A stretch of DNA of 45,038 nucleotides from JBEKHI01 sp050012355. GTDB lineage: Bacteria > Actinomycetota > Actinomycetes > Streptosporangiales > Streptosporangiaceae. The stretch spans positions 1 through 45,038 of the forward strand of contig JBEKHI010000011.1 of the NCBI GenBank assembly GCA_050012355.1, read 5' to 3'. Made by a program: the position numbers and the translations under genes. Shown one piece after another: positions 7,161-15,957 of the stretch. Under the pieces are notes generated by a model. That model was not told where the DNA came from, ran no database searches, and was given only the letters and a program-made list of their open reading frames with translations. The stretch's first letter is position 1. The number at the start of each line of letters is the position of its first letter.

Positions 7161-10100
7161 CGGCCGGTTCCTCCTGGCTTGCACTAGGCCACCGGCGGAT
7201 CGCCGCGCCGATGCCGGTGACCAGCGGCGGACGCAGGAACGCGTAATGGTCGCTGTCCACCTGGAGGACGGACACCGGGCCGCTGCTCAGCAGGTTTTGC
7301 CAGTGTCCGGCGGCCGGGGCGTTAGGCGAATTCGCGCCGCTGACGATCAGTGTGGGTGCCCGGACTCCCTGGGTGCCCGGCCGGTACCCGGCGAGCATCC
7401 GGCTGTGCGCCGCGAACAGGCCGAACCGCCGTTCCAGCCGGGCTCTGGTGGCAGCGCGCTCGGCGGCGTCGGCGGTCAGCTGGTCCGCCAGCCAGGCGAG
7501 CTGACCGGCCGGGGAGACGGCGGCCGGGTCGGGCGCGTCAGCAGCGTCCAGTCCCAGGCTGTACGTCGCGTCCGCCACGAAACGTCCGGCCAGCTCGGCG
7601 TCGCCGGGAACGAAGTCAGCGGGGACGGTGAACGGCGCGTCGAGCAGGACGAGCAGCCCGACCTCGGCGCCGGCCTGTTCCAGCCGCCGGGCGATCTCAA
7701 ACGCGACCACCCCACCCATCGACCAGCCGGCCAGCCGGTACGGTCCGGCTGGCTGGACGGCGCGGATCCGCTGCGTGTAGTCGCTTACCAGATCGGCGAG
7801 CGAAGGGGGGACGCCGCCGTCGCTCAGGGCAGGCGACTGGAGGCCGTAGACCGTGAACGTGTTCGTCAGTTCCTCGCCTAGGGGAGCGTAGGCCGAGATG
7901 GTGCCGCCGATCGCGTGGATCAGGAACAACGGGGGATCGGTACGGCTCTCGGTCAGCGCCACGAGGGGGTCTGAACGCGGACCGGCCTCGATGGCGGCCG
8001 CTAGCCGCCGCGGCGTGGGGTTCAGGAAGATGACGGAAACCCCGAGGTCCACGCCGGTTTCGCGGCTGATCATGTCCACTAGGCGCATGGCGGTCAGGGA
8101 GTTGCCGCCGAGGTCGAAGAAGCTGTCGGTAGCGCCCGCCGGTCCGGTGCCCAGCAGCGCGGTGTACAGGCCGGTCAGCATCGTCTCGGCCGGCGTCTGG
8201 GGCGCCGCCCGGTCGGCGGCGGGCTCCCGGCGCGGCGACGGAAGCGCCTGCTTGTCTATCTTGCCGCTGGCGTTCAGCGGGAACTCGTCGACGACGACCA
8301 GGTGGGCCGGGATCATGGCGGTCGGCAGGGTGCGGGCCAGGTGGGCGCGTACCTCGTCCGCGTCGATGGCGCCGCCTGGCCGTAGGTAGGCGGCGAGTTC
8401 CTTGTCGCCGGCGGGGCTGGTGGCGACGGTGAGGACGGCTTGGGCGATGGCGGGATGCTGGGTGAGGGCGGTCTCTATCTCGCCGAGTTCGATGCGCAGG
8501 CCGCGGATCTTGACCTGCTGGTCGACGCGTCCGGCGAACACGAGGGATCCGTCGTGGCGACGGCGGACCAGGTCGCCGGTCTTATACAGCCGGCCGTCGC
8601 GGAACGGGTCGGTGATGAACCGCTCCCTGGTCAGTTCCGGCCGGTTGAGGTAGCCGCGGGCCACGCTGGCGCCGCCGATGTACAGCTCGCCGATAACCCC
8701 GGCTGGCACCGGGTTGAGCCGCTGGTCTAGCACATATGCCTGGTAGTTCGGCCAGATCGGGAAGCCGATCGGCGGCGGTAGCGAGGTGCCGGGGTGGAGC
8801 TCGGCATACGTCGCGAGCACGGTGGTCTCGGTGGGTCCGTACCCGTTCACCAGGCTCAGGCCCGGCCGGATCCAGCGGCGGGCCAGCTCGGACGGCAGTT
8901 CCTCCCCGGCGGTCATCAGGATTCTCAGGTCCGGATAGTCGCGCTCGGGCAGCAGGCCGAGGACCGCGGGTGGCAGGCAGGCGAAGGTGATGTGCGCGTC
9001 GTCGAGCAGGGCGGCGAGCCGGGGTGGGGAGTGCAGGGTTTCCGCTGGAGCGAGTACGGCCCGGGCCCCGGCGGTCAGCGGCATGAACATGTCCATGACC
9101 GATACGTCGAACGTGAACGAGGCGAACTGAAGGACCGCGTCCCGCGGGCCGATCTGCCAGCGCCTGATCATGCCGGGCAGGAAGTTGGTCACGTTGCGGT
9201 GTTCGAGGATCACGCCCTTCGGCTGCCCGGTGGATCCCGAGGTGTACAGCACGTACGCGACGTTCTCCGGGGTGACATCGCTGTCGGCTTGGTTCGCGGC
9301 GTCGAGTCTGGAGATGCGCTCCCACTCGGCGTCCAGATCCACCACGGTGACCGCGTCCGGGACACTAGCCGCCGCGTCGGTGAGGATCACCGTCATCGCG
9401 GTGTCGGCGATCATGAACCCGAGCCGGCTGGCGGGCAGGGCCGGGTCCAGCGGCACGTATCCGCCGCCCGCCTTCCAGATCCCCAGCAGGGCGGCGAGCC
9501 GCCGCGGGCTGGTGCGCATGCTGACGCCGACGAGCACCTCGGGACCGACCCCGAGCGAGCGCAGCAGCCGGGCGATCTGGTTCGCGTGCCGGTTCAGCTC
9601 CGCGTAGCTGACCTGCTCGTCCTCGAACTGCGCCGCGACCCCGGCCGGGATCCGCGCCACCCACGCTTCGAACAGCTCGTGCACGCACTGCGCTGGTGCC
9701 GGCCCGGCGGTATCGTTCCAGCCCACGAGCTCGGCGTGCCGTTCCGCTTCGGTCAGCAGCGGCAGCTCCGACAGCCGCGCCGACGGATCGGCCACCGCAC
9801 CGCGCAGCAGCACCTCGAGGTTTCCCAACGCGCGGTCGATGGTGGCCCGATCGAACAGGGCGGTCTTGTATGAGCACTCGATCCACAGCCCGTCCCGGCG
9901 TGCCTCGACGGCGAACGTCAGGTCGAACTTAGCCGCGTTGAGACCCGCCACCACGTCACTCAGCCCGAAGTCGACGCCAGCGGCGGGTACCGGGGTGTCG
10001 TCGCGTTCGGCGTAGGTCAACGCGATCTGGAAGAGCGGTGCGCGACTGGCGTCGCGGGCCACCCCGACGGTGTCGACCAGCTTGCCGAACGGGAGGTCCT

Positions 10101-11169
10101 GGTGAGCGAACGCGCCGACGGCGGTCTCCTTGACGCGGTCCAGCAGGTCGGTGAACGCCGGATCCCCGGACACGTCGCACCGGATCGGCAGGGTGTTCAC
10201 CAGGAACCCGATCAGCGGGGTCAGCTCGGCCCGGCCCCGGTTGGCGCTGACCGTGCCCACGATCAGATCGGTCTGCCCGGTGTACCGATGCAGCAGTGCC
10301 AGCAGCGCGGCCAGGACGGTGGCGAACAGCGTCGCGCCTTCCCGGCGGCCAAGCTCGCGCAAGCCCGCCAGCAGCGCGGTGTCGCTAGTGCGCTCGGCGA
10401 GGGCACCGGCGAAGTCGTCGACGAGCGGGCGCGGCCGGTCGGCCGGGAACTGGACCGTCTCGAAACCGTCCAGCGCTCGCCGCCAGTAACCTTCGAGCTC
10501 AGCTAGCACGCGCCCCTGGATGCGATCCCGCTCCCACACCGCGTAGTCGGCGAACTGCACCGGAAGCTCGGCGAGCCCAGCGGGTTCCCCGCTCACCGAG
10601 GACGCGTACAAAGCCGCCAGGTCCCGCACGAACACTCCGGACGACCAGCCGTCGAAGACCACGTGATGGACCACTACGAGAAGCAGCTGCTCGTCGGCCG
10701 CCAGCCGGACCAGCGAACACCGCAGGAGCGGGCCCGCCGCCAGATCGAACGGCCGCATCGCCTCGGCGTGGATGAACTCCCGCAGCCGGGCGTGCCGCTT
10801 GCCCGGCTCGAACCCGGCGAGGTCCTCAGTCGCCAGCGCCACCGGCACCGGGGGGTCGATGACCTGTATGGCCGCGCCGCTGTCGCTGCTGACCAGCCTG
10901 GTCCGCAACGCCTCGTGCCGCTCCACCAGCCTCAGCAGCGCCTGCCTCAGCGTGCCTGGGTCGAGCGGCCCGCGGACGCGGATCGCGCACGGAATGTTGT
11001 AGGTGGGCAGCCCGGGCGCGAACCGGTCGACGAACCACAGCTGCTGCTGCCCGTATGACAGCGGCAGCTCGGTGAGCTCGCCGCGCCGCCGCGGGATCTC
11101 CCCGGCGGCGTCCGGCCGGCTCTGGCGCAACCGGCCCAGGAGCGCCTCCCGCTGAGCATCCGTGAGCAT
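7150..11169 (-). CDS. terminal NRPS module: C-A-PCP-TE
   Basis: This 1339-residue NRPS has the domain order condensation (about 35-460), adenylation (about 480-980), carrier (about 1000-1075) and thioesterase (about 1090-1330). The C domain keeps HHVVFDG (168-174). The A domain has YTSGSTGQPKG and ends with GKIDK. By eye the specificity residues read D-V-M-C-M-A-G-V-L-K, which I cannot match to a standard amino acid. The carrier serine is in FFDLGGNSLTAMR. The TE has HAIGGT and the GWSMGG nucleophile elbow, so this module ends the assembly line by hydrolysis or cyclization. The gene starts 16 bp after the preceding NRPS, with GAGAGGAG as ribosome site. The A domain is a close relative of that in the upstream NRPS. 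Confidence 0.95.
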   Translation of the reverse strand: MLTDAQREALLGRLRQSRPDAAGEIPRRRGELTELPLSYGQQQLWFVDRFAPGLPTYNIPCAIRVRGPLDPGTLRQALLRLVERHEALRTRLVSSDSGAAIQVIDPPVPVALATEDLAGFEPGKRHARLREFIHAEAMRPFDLAAGPLLRCSLVRLAADEQLLLVVVHHVVFDGWSSGVFVRDLAALYASSVSGEPAGLAELPVQFADYAVWERDRIQGRVLAELEGYWRRALDGFETVQFPADRPRPLVDDFAGALAERTSDTALLAGLRELGRREGATLFATVLAALLALLHRYTGQTDLIVGTVSANRGRAELTPLIGFLVNTLPIRCDVSGDPAFTDLLDRVKETAVGAFAHQDLPFGKLVDTVGVARDASRAPLFQIALTYAERDDTPVPAAGVDFGLSDVVAGLNAAKFDLTFAVEARRDGLWIECSYKTALFDRATIDRALGNLEVLLRGAVADPSARLSELPLLTEAERHAELVGWNDTAGPAPAQCVHELFEAWVARIPAGVAAQFEDEQVSYAELNRHANQIARLLRSLGVGPEVLVGVSMRTSPRRLAALLGIWKAGGGYVPLDPALPASRLGFMIADTAMTVILTDAAASVPDAVTVVDLDAEWERISRLDAANQADSDVTPENVAYVLYTSGSTGQPKGVILEHRNVTNFLPGMIRRWQIGPRDAVLQFASFTFDVSVMDMFMPLTAGARAVLAPAETLHSPPRLAALLDDAHITFACLPPAVLGLLPERDYPDLRILMTAGEELPSELARRWIRPGLSLVNGYGPTETTVLATYAELHPGTSLPPPIGFPIWPNYQAYVLDQRLNPVPAGVIGELYIGGASVARGYLNRPELTRERFITDPFRDGRLYKTGDLVRRRHDGSLVFAGRVDQQVKIRGLRIELGEIETALTQHPAIAQAVLTVATSPAGDKELAAYLRPGGAIDADEVRAHLARTLPTAMIPAHLVVVDEFPLNASGKIDKQALPSPRREPAADRAAPQTPAETMLTGLYTALLGTGPAGATDSFFDLGGNSLTAMRLVDMISRETGVDLGVSVIFLNPTPRRLAAAIEAGPRSDPLVALTESRTDPPLFLIHAIGGTISAYAPLGEELTNTFTVYGLQSPALSDGGVPPSLADLVSDYTQRIRAVQPAGPYRLAGWSMGGVVAFEIARRLEQAGAEVGLLVLLDAPFTVPADFVPGDAELAGRFVADATYSLGLDAADAPDPAAVSPAGQLAWLADQLTADAAERAATRARLERRFGLFAAHSRMLAGYRPGTQGVRAPTLIVSGANSPNAPAAGHWQNLLSSGPVSVLQVDSDHYAFLRPPLVTGIGAAIRRWPSASQEEPADGS

Positions 11170-11185
11170 CCGTGCTCCTCTCCGG

Positions 11186-14100
11186 TCAGACCGGGTTGTC
11201 TTGCAGGTACCGGTCGAGCCCCTCGACGCCGTCCGGACCGAGGTCGCTGTCGGCGAAGCCGTGCTGATCGCGGAGCACCGCGGCGAGCTGCCGGGGCGTC
11301 GGCGTGAGGAACACGGCGGTGATATCCAGGTCGACGGCGAGCGCCGCCCGCAGCTCGGTGATAAGCCGCATCGCCTGCAGCGAATTGCCCCCGGCCTCGA
11401 AGAAGCTGGCCGTGACCCCGACGCGCTCCACGCCCAGCACGGTCGCGTACAGGTCGGTCAGCGCGACCTCGATCGCCGTCCGCGGTGGCACCAGGTCGCC
11501 GGAACCGACGCCCGACAGCGGCGACGGCAGCGCGGCCTTGTCGACCTTCCCGTGCGCGGTGAGCGGCAGCTCGGCGAGCGTGATCAGGTAGGTCGGGACC
11601 ATGTAGGCCGGCAGCGACCGCGCGAGATGCTGGCGGATACCGGCCACGTCGATCGAAGCGCCGTCGGCCGGCCGCAGATACCCCGCGAGCTGCTGGACCC
11701 CGGCCTGGTCGGTCACCACGGTCACCACCGCCTGCCCGACATCCGCATGACTGGCCAGCGTCGTCTCGATCTCCCCGGGCTCGACCCGCAGACCGCGGAT
11801 CTTGACCTGGTTGTCGATCCGGCCGGCGAACACCAGCGTCCCGTCCGGACGCCGGCGGACCAGGTCACCGGTCTTGTACAGCCGCCCGCCAGGCCGGAAC
11901 GGGTCGGGAATGAACCGCTCCCTGGTCAGGTCCGGCCGGTTCAGGTAGCCCCGCGACACCCCCGGGCCGCCGATATGCAGTTCCCCGGTCACCCCGACCG
12001 GCACGGGGTTGAGATGCTCGTCGAGCACGTACGCCCGGTAGTTCGGCTTGGGCCGGCCGATCGGCGGCGGCAGCGGGGTGCTCGGCTCCAGTTTCATGAA
12101 CACCGACCCGATCGAGCACTCGGTCGGCCCGTACCCGTTGTAGATGTCCGCGCCAAGGTGCAGCCACGCCTTGAGCAGCTCGCTGGACAGTTCCTCACCG
12201 GACGACAGCAGCGTCCGCAGCTCGGGGAAGTCCTGCCCGATCAGCAGGTTGAGCACGGTCGGCGGCAGGCACGCGAAGGTGATGTGGGCGTCCCGGATCA
12301 ACGCCGCCAGCCGCGGCGGTGAATGCAGTGTCTCCGGCCCGGCGAGCACCACCTTCGCGCCGCCGAGCAGCGGCATGAACATATCCATGACCGACACGTC
12401 GAACGTGAAGGCGGCGAACTGCAGTACCGCGCTGCCCGGACCGATCCGCCAGTGCCGGGCCATGCCGTGCAGGAAATGGATCACCTGGCCGTGCTCGACC
12501 ATGACCCCCTTGGGCTGTCCGGTCGAGCCGGACGTGTAGATCACGTAGGCGACGGACTCGGGCGTGACGCCGGTATCGCGCAGATCGGAGTCAGCCAGGA
12601 GGCGGATCTGATCCCATCTGGCGTCCAGCGACACCACGTTTCCTGCCGGGATCCGATCCGCGCTCGCGTCGTCGGTCAGCACCACGCGCATGCCGGTGTC
12701 GGCGATCATGAACGAGAGCCGCTCGGCCGGCAAGCCCGGGTCCAGCGGGACGTACCCGCCGCCCGCCTTCCACACCCCCAGCAGGGCGGCGAGCCGCCGC
12801 GGCCCGGTGCCCATGCAGACGCCGACCAGTACCTCGGGACCGACCCCGAGCGAGCGCAGCAGCCGGCCGATCTGATTGGCCTGCTGGTTCAGCTCGGCGT
12901 AGCTGATCTGCGCGCCCGCGAACTCAGCTGCCACCGCGGCTGGCGCCGCCGCGACTCGTTCCTGGATCCCTTCGTGGACGCACTGCACCGGCAGGTCGGT
13001 GTCGGTGTCGTTCCACTCCACCAGCTCGGCGTGGAGCTCGGCGTCGGTCAGCATCGGCAGCTCCGACAGCCGCGCCGCCGGGCGGGACGCCACCCCCCGC
13101 AACAGCACCTCGTAGTGAGCGAGCAGCCGCCGCACGGTGGCCGCGTCGTACAGCGCCGGCGTGTAGCTGGCTTCCAGCCGGAGCACGCCCGGATCAGGCT
13201 CCGCCACCAGACTCACGTCATACCGGGACGCCCGCAGCGGCGCCCGCTCATACCGGAACGTCACGCCGCCGGCCGAGGTCGGCGGGACCGGCTCGGTGTA
13301 CCGGAATGCCGTCTGGAAAACCGGGAACCGCCCGGGATCACGCTCGATGTCGAGGGCGTCCACCACCCGGGCGAACGGCAGGTCGTGGGCCCGCGCTCCG
13401 TCGGCCGCCTCGCGCACCCGGTCCAGGAATTCACCGAACCCTGGGTCCCCGGACGCGTCTACCCGGACCGGCAGCGTGTTCTCCAGGAAACCGACCGCCT
13501 CGGCCGGCTCCGGGTCGTGGGCCAGGCCGAGAACCAGGTCGGCCTGACCGGTGTAGCGGTGCAGCAGCACGAATAGCGCGGCCAGCAGTGTCACCTCCAC
13601 GGTGGTGCCCGCGTCACGGCTCAGCTCGCGCAGACGGCTGAGTAGCTCGGCGTCGGCGAACGCCTCCTCGACCGCGCCGCTGTGGTCGGCCAGCAGCGGC
13701 CGTGGCCGGTCGGCGGGGAACCGCGACACCTCGAAGCCAGCCAGCGCGGACCGCCAGTAATCCGCTAGCCCGTCAAGGGCGGGACCCCGCAGGTACTCGC
13801 GCTCCCGCTCGACGTGCTCGGCGAACTGCCCCGGCAGCGGAGCCAGCTCAGCCGCGGTGCCGCCATACAGCGCCGCCAGGTCATCGACCAGCACCCGCAG
13901 CGATCGCTCATCGACCGCCGTCTGATGCGCCACCAGCACCAGCGCGTGCGAGTCGGCGGCGAGCCGCACCAGCCGGGTCCGCAGCGGGTGGTCATCGGCG
14001 AGGTGGAACGGCCGGAGCGCTTCGTCGTCGGCGAGTTCCCGCAACCGCCGCGCCGCCTCCTGCTCAGGCAGGCCTGAGTAGGAGATCAGTTCCAGCGAGG

Positions 14101-14344
14101 GGACCGCGCCGGGCGGGTCGATCAGCCGCACCGGGTGGCCGTCGCCGCCCGCCACCAGCCGGGTCCGCAGCGGCTCGTGCCGCGTGATCAGCGCGCCGAG
14201 CGCCCGGGCCAAGGCGGCGACGTCCAGCTCGCCGGGCAGCCAGACAATGCCCGGCACGTTATGCGCGGGCAGCCCGTGGTGGAACTCGTCGATGAACCAC
14301 AGCTGCTCCTGGGCGAATGACAGGGGCGGCGGACTCTTCGTCAT
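11186..14344 (-). CDS. NRPS module: C(degenerate)-A-PCP
   Basis: This 1052-residue protein has a condensation domain (about 5-430), adenylation (about 450-950) and carrier domain (FFEAGGNSLQAMR, near the end). The expected HHxxxDG reads HQTAVDE (140-146): the catalytic second His is Gln and the Gly is Glu, so peptide-bond formation by this C domain is doubtful. The A domain is intact (YTSGSTGQPKG, GKVDK). Its pocket reads by eye D-V-M-C-L-S-G-I-G-K, close to the downstream module but not a standard code I recognise. The start chosen is the ATG at 14344, with GGAAAGG seven bases upstream and the typical N-terminus PLSFAQEQLWFIDEF; longer frames are shadows of the ligase gene. There is no docking domain or TE. 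Confidence 0.93.
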   Translation of the reverse strand: MTKSPPPLSFAQEQLWFIDEFHHGLPAHNVPGIVWLPGELDVAALARALGALITRHEPLRTRLVAGGDGHPVRLIDPPGAVPSLELISYSGLPEQEAARRLRELADDEALRPFHLADDHPLRTRLVRLAADSHALVLVAHQTAVDERSLRVLVDDLAALYGGTAAELAPLPGQFAEHVEREREYLRGPALDGLADYWRSALAGFEVSRFPADRPRPLLADHSGAVEEAFADAELLSRLRELSRDAGTTVEVTLLAALFVLLHRYTGQADLVLGLAHDPEPAEAVGFLENTLPVRVDASGDPGFGEFLDRVREAADGARAHDLPFARVVDALDIERDPGRFPVFQTAFRYTEPVPPTSAGGVTFRYERAPLRASRYDVSLVAEPDPGVLRLEASYTPALYDAATVRRLLAHYEVLLRGVASRPAARLSELPMLTDAELHAELVEWNDTDTDLPVQCVHEGIQERVAAAPAAVAAEFAGAQISYAELNQQANQIGRLLRSLGVGPEVLVGVCMGTGPRRLAALLGVWKAGGGYVPLDPGLPAERLSFMIADTGMRVVLTDDASADRIPAGNVVSLDARWDQIRLLADSDLRDTGVTPESVAYVIYTSGSTGQPKGVMVEHGQVIHFLHGMARHWRIGPGSAVLQFAAFTFDVSVMDMFMPLLGGAKVVLAGPETLHSPPRLAALIRDAHITFACLPPTVLNLLIGQDFPELRTLLSSGEELSSELLKAWLHLGADIYNGYGPTECSIGSVFMKLEPSTPLPPPIGRPKPNYRAYVLDEHLNPVPVGVTGELHIGGPGVSRGYLNRPDLTRERFIPDPFRPGGRLYKTGDLVRRRPDGTLVFAGRIDNQVKIRGLRVEPGEIETTLASHADVGQAVVTVVTDQAGVQQLAGYLRPADGASIDVAGIRQHLARSLPAYMVPTYLITLAELPLTAHGKVDKAALPSPLSGVGSGDLVPPRTAIEVALTDLYATVLGVERVGVTASFFEAGGNSLQAMRLITELRAALAVDLDITAVFLTPTPRQLAAVLRDQHGFADSDLGPDGVEGLDRYLQDNPV

Positions 14345-14373
14345 CGTCAACCTTTCCAGTCCCGCGCGGCGGG

Positions 14374-15957
14374 TTAACTTCCTTTTTTGGCCATAACGGC
14401 GGTGGCTTTTTCTCCCGCGGACCCGAACGCCGCCTCTCGCAGGTACGTCTCGGCGATGCGGCGGCGGCGCGGCTTGAACTGTGAGGTGAGCATCCCGTTG
14501 GCCACGCTGAACCGCTCCGGCGTGATCACGATGTCGCTGATCCGCTCGTCCGCGCCGAAGGCGGCGTTGGCCGCGGCGACCCTGGCTGCTATCGCGGCGG
14601 TGTCCGGCGGGTCGCTGGCGGGCGAGACCACCGTCACCAGCCGGGACCGTCCCGGGCAAGCCACGACGCATTCCTCGATCGCGGGGCTGTCCTTCAGGAA
14701 CTCCTCGAGCGGCCGGACCAGGATGTTCTTGCCGTTGTCGAGGACGACCACGTCGTCGGCGCGACCCCGGATGAACAAGAACCCGTCCTCGTCCAGGTAG
14801 CCGAGGTCGCCGGTGCGGATCGTGCCGTCCGGCCCGAACACTCGCTCCGATTCGCCGGGGGCGGCGTACTCGTACCGCCAGTTGACCGGGTGCTCGCTGC
14901 GCACGCTGATCAGCCCGTCGGCGTCGAACATCACCTGCTTGCCCGGCAGCACCTGCCCGACGCTGCCGTCCCGGTGCGCCCGCGGATGGTTCTTGGCGAC
15001 GATGCACGTCTCGTTCAGCCCGTAGCCCTCGTAGATCGGCAGCCCGGCGTCGGCGAAGAACCGCAGCGTGGCAGGCCGGGCGGGCGCCGAGCCGGTCCAC
15101 AAGTACCGGATCCGGTCGCCGAACAGTTCCGAGGCGGCGCCGCGCAGATCCGCGGCGGACGGGGCGGCGCCGCCAGCCGCCCGGCGGGCCATGGCCTCGA
15201 TGTGATTCCTGGCCGTCTCGTAGAACGCGGGCACCCCCATCACCACGGTGGCACCTGACCGGTGCAGCGCCGGGAACGCCGCCTCGTAGGTGCTGACCGT
15301 GACGTCGTGGCCGAACCGCAGCGCCGAGTAGATCCAGTAGCGCTGCTGCAGCAACGAGAGCGGCAAGAAGATGAACAGGTTGTCACCGTCGCAGTGGCCG
15401 AACATCGCCTGCACGGCGCTGATCGAGCTGTCGATGCTCCCGACGGTCGCCGCCAGGCCCTTCGGCTCGCCGGTGCTGCCGGAGGTGAATTTGATCGTGG
15501 TCGCGTCCGGTGGCTGGTAACCGGGCACCGGCAGCGGGTCGCTGGACGCCCCCAGTTCCGCGAGCCGCCCGATGTCGCTCATCGGGCGGATGCACGGGTC
15601 ACCGGTCACCGGGCGGTCGGCGAACAGCACGGCGAGCCGGTACCGGTCCAGCAGGGCTGGTCCGGCCTCGAATTTGCCCGCCTCGAACCCGCAGGTCACC
15701 GCTTTCAGCCGCAGCGCCGCGAGGTCGAGCAGTACCCATTCCGGACTGTTGGCCGCCACGATGCCGATCCTCATCCCCGGCTCGATGCCGCTGGCCCGCA
15801 GCCCGCGGGCCAGCCGGTCCGCGGTTTCGTACAGCTCGGTTAGCGTCATGGCGGTCGCGCCGTCGAGCCGCTGGAACGTGATCCGGTGACCGGCCGCCGG
15901 GGGCGTGGCCACGATCTGGCTGATCACGGAGCCGGCGCTGCTCGGTTGGCCGTTCAT
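14374..15957 (-). CDS. free-standing AMP-dependent acyl/aryl ligase
   Basis: This 527-residue ANL-superfamily ligase carries the P-loop KFTSGSTGEPKG (156-167), YEGYGLNETC, the hinge segment TGDLGYLDEDGFLFIRGRADD and a C-terminal FKPRRRRI. It is closer to long-chain acyl-CoA synthetase and carboxylate ligases than to NRPS A domains, and it has no carrier of its own. The start (ATG overlapping the NRPS stop, ATGA) and its position inside the operon mean it activates a carboxylate for this pathway. Candidates are hydrazinoacetate for the carrier fused to the hydrazine synthetase, or a fatty or aryl acid for the free carrier or KASIII-like enzyme. The sequence does not decide between them. It ends 29 bp before the next NRPS gene. 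Confidence 0.88.
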   Translation of the reverse strand: MNGQPSSAGSVISQIVATPPAAGHRITFQRLDGATAMTLTELYETADRLARGLRASGIEPGMRIGIVAANSPEWVLLDLAALRLKAVTCGFEAGKFEAGPALLDRYRLAVLFADRPVTGDPCIRPMSDIGRLAELGASSDPLPVPGYQPPDATTIKFTSGSTGEPKGLAATVGSIDSSISAVQAMFGHCDGDNLFIFLPLSLLQQRYWIYSALRFGHDVTVSTYEAAFPALHRSGATVVMGVPAFYETARNHIEAMARRAAGGAAPSAADLRGAASELFGDRIRYLWTGSAPARPATLRFFADAGLPIYEGYGLNETCIVAKNHPRAHRDGSVGQVLPGKQVMFDADGLISVRSEHPVNWRYEYAAPGESERVFGPDGTIRTGDLGYLDEDGFLFIRGRADDVVVLDNGKNILVRPLEEFLKDSPAIEECVVACPGRSRLVTVVSPASDPPDTAAIAARVAAANAAFGADERISDIVITPERFSVANGMLTSQFKPRRRRIAETYLREAAFGSAGEKATAVMAKKGS

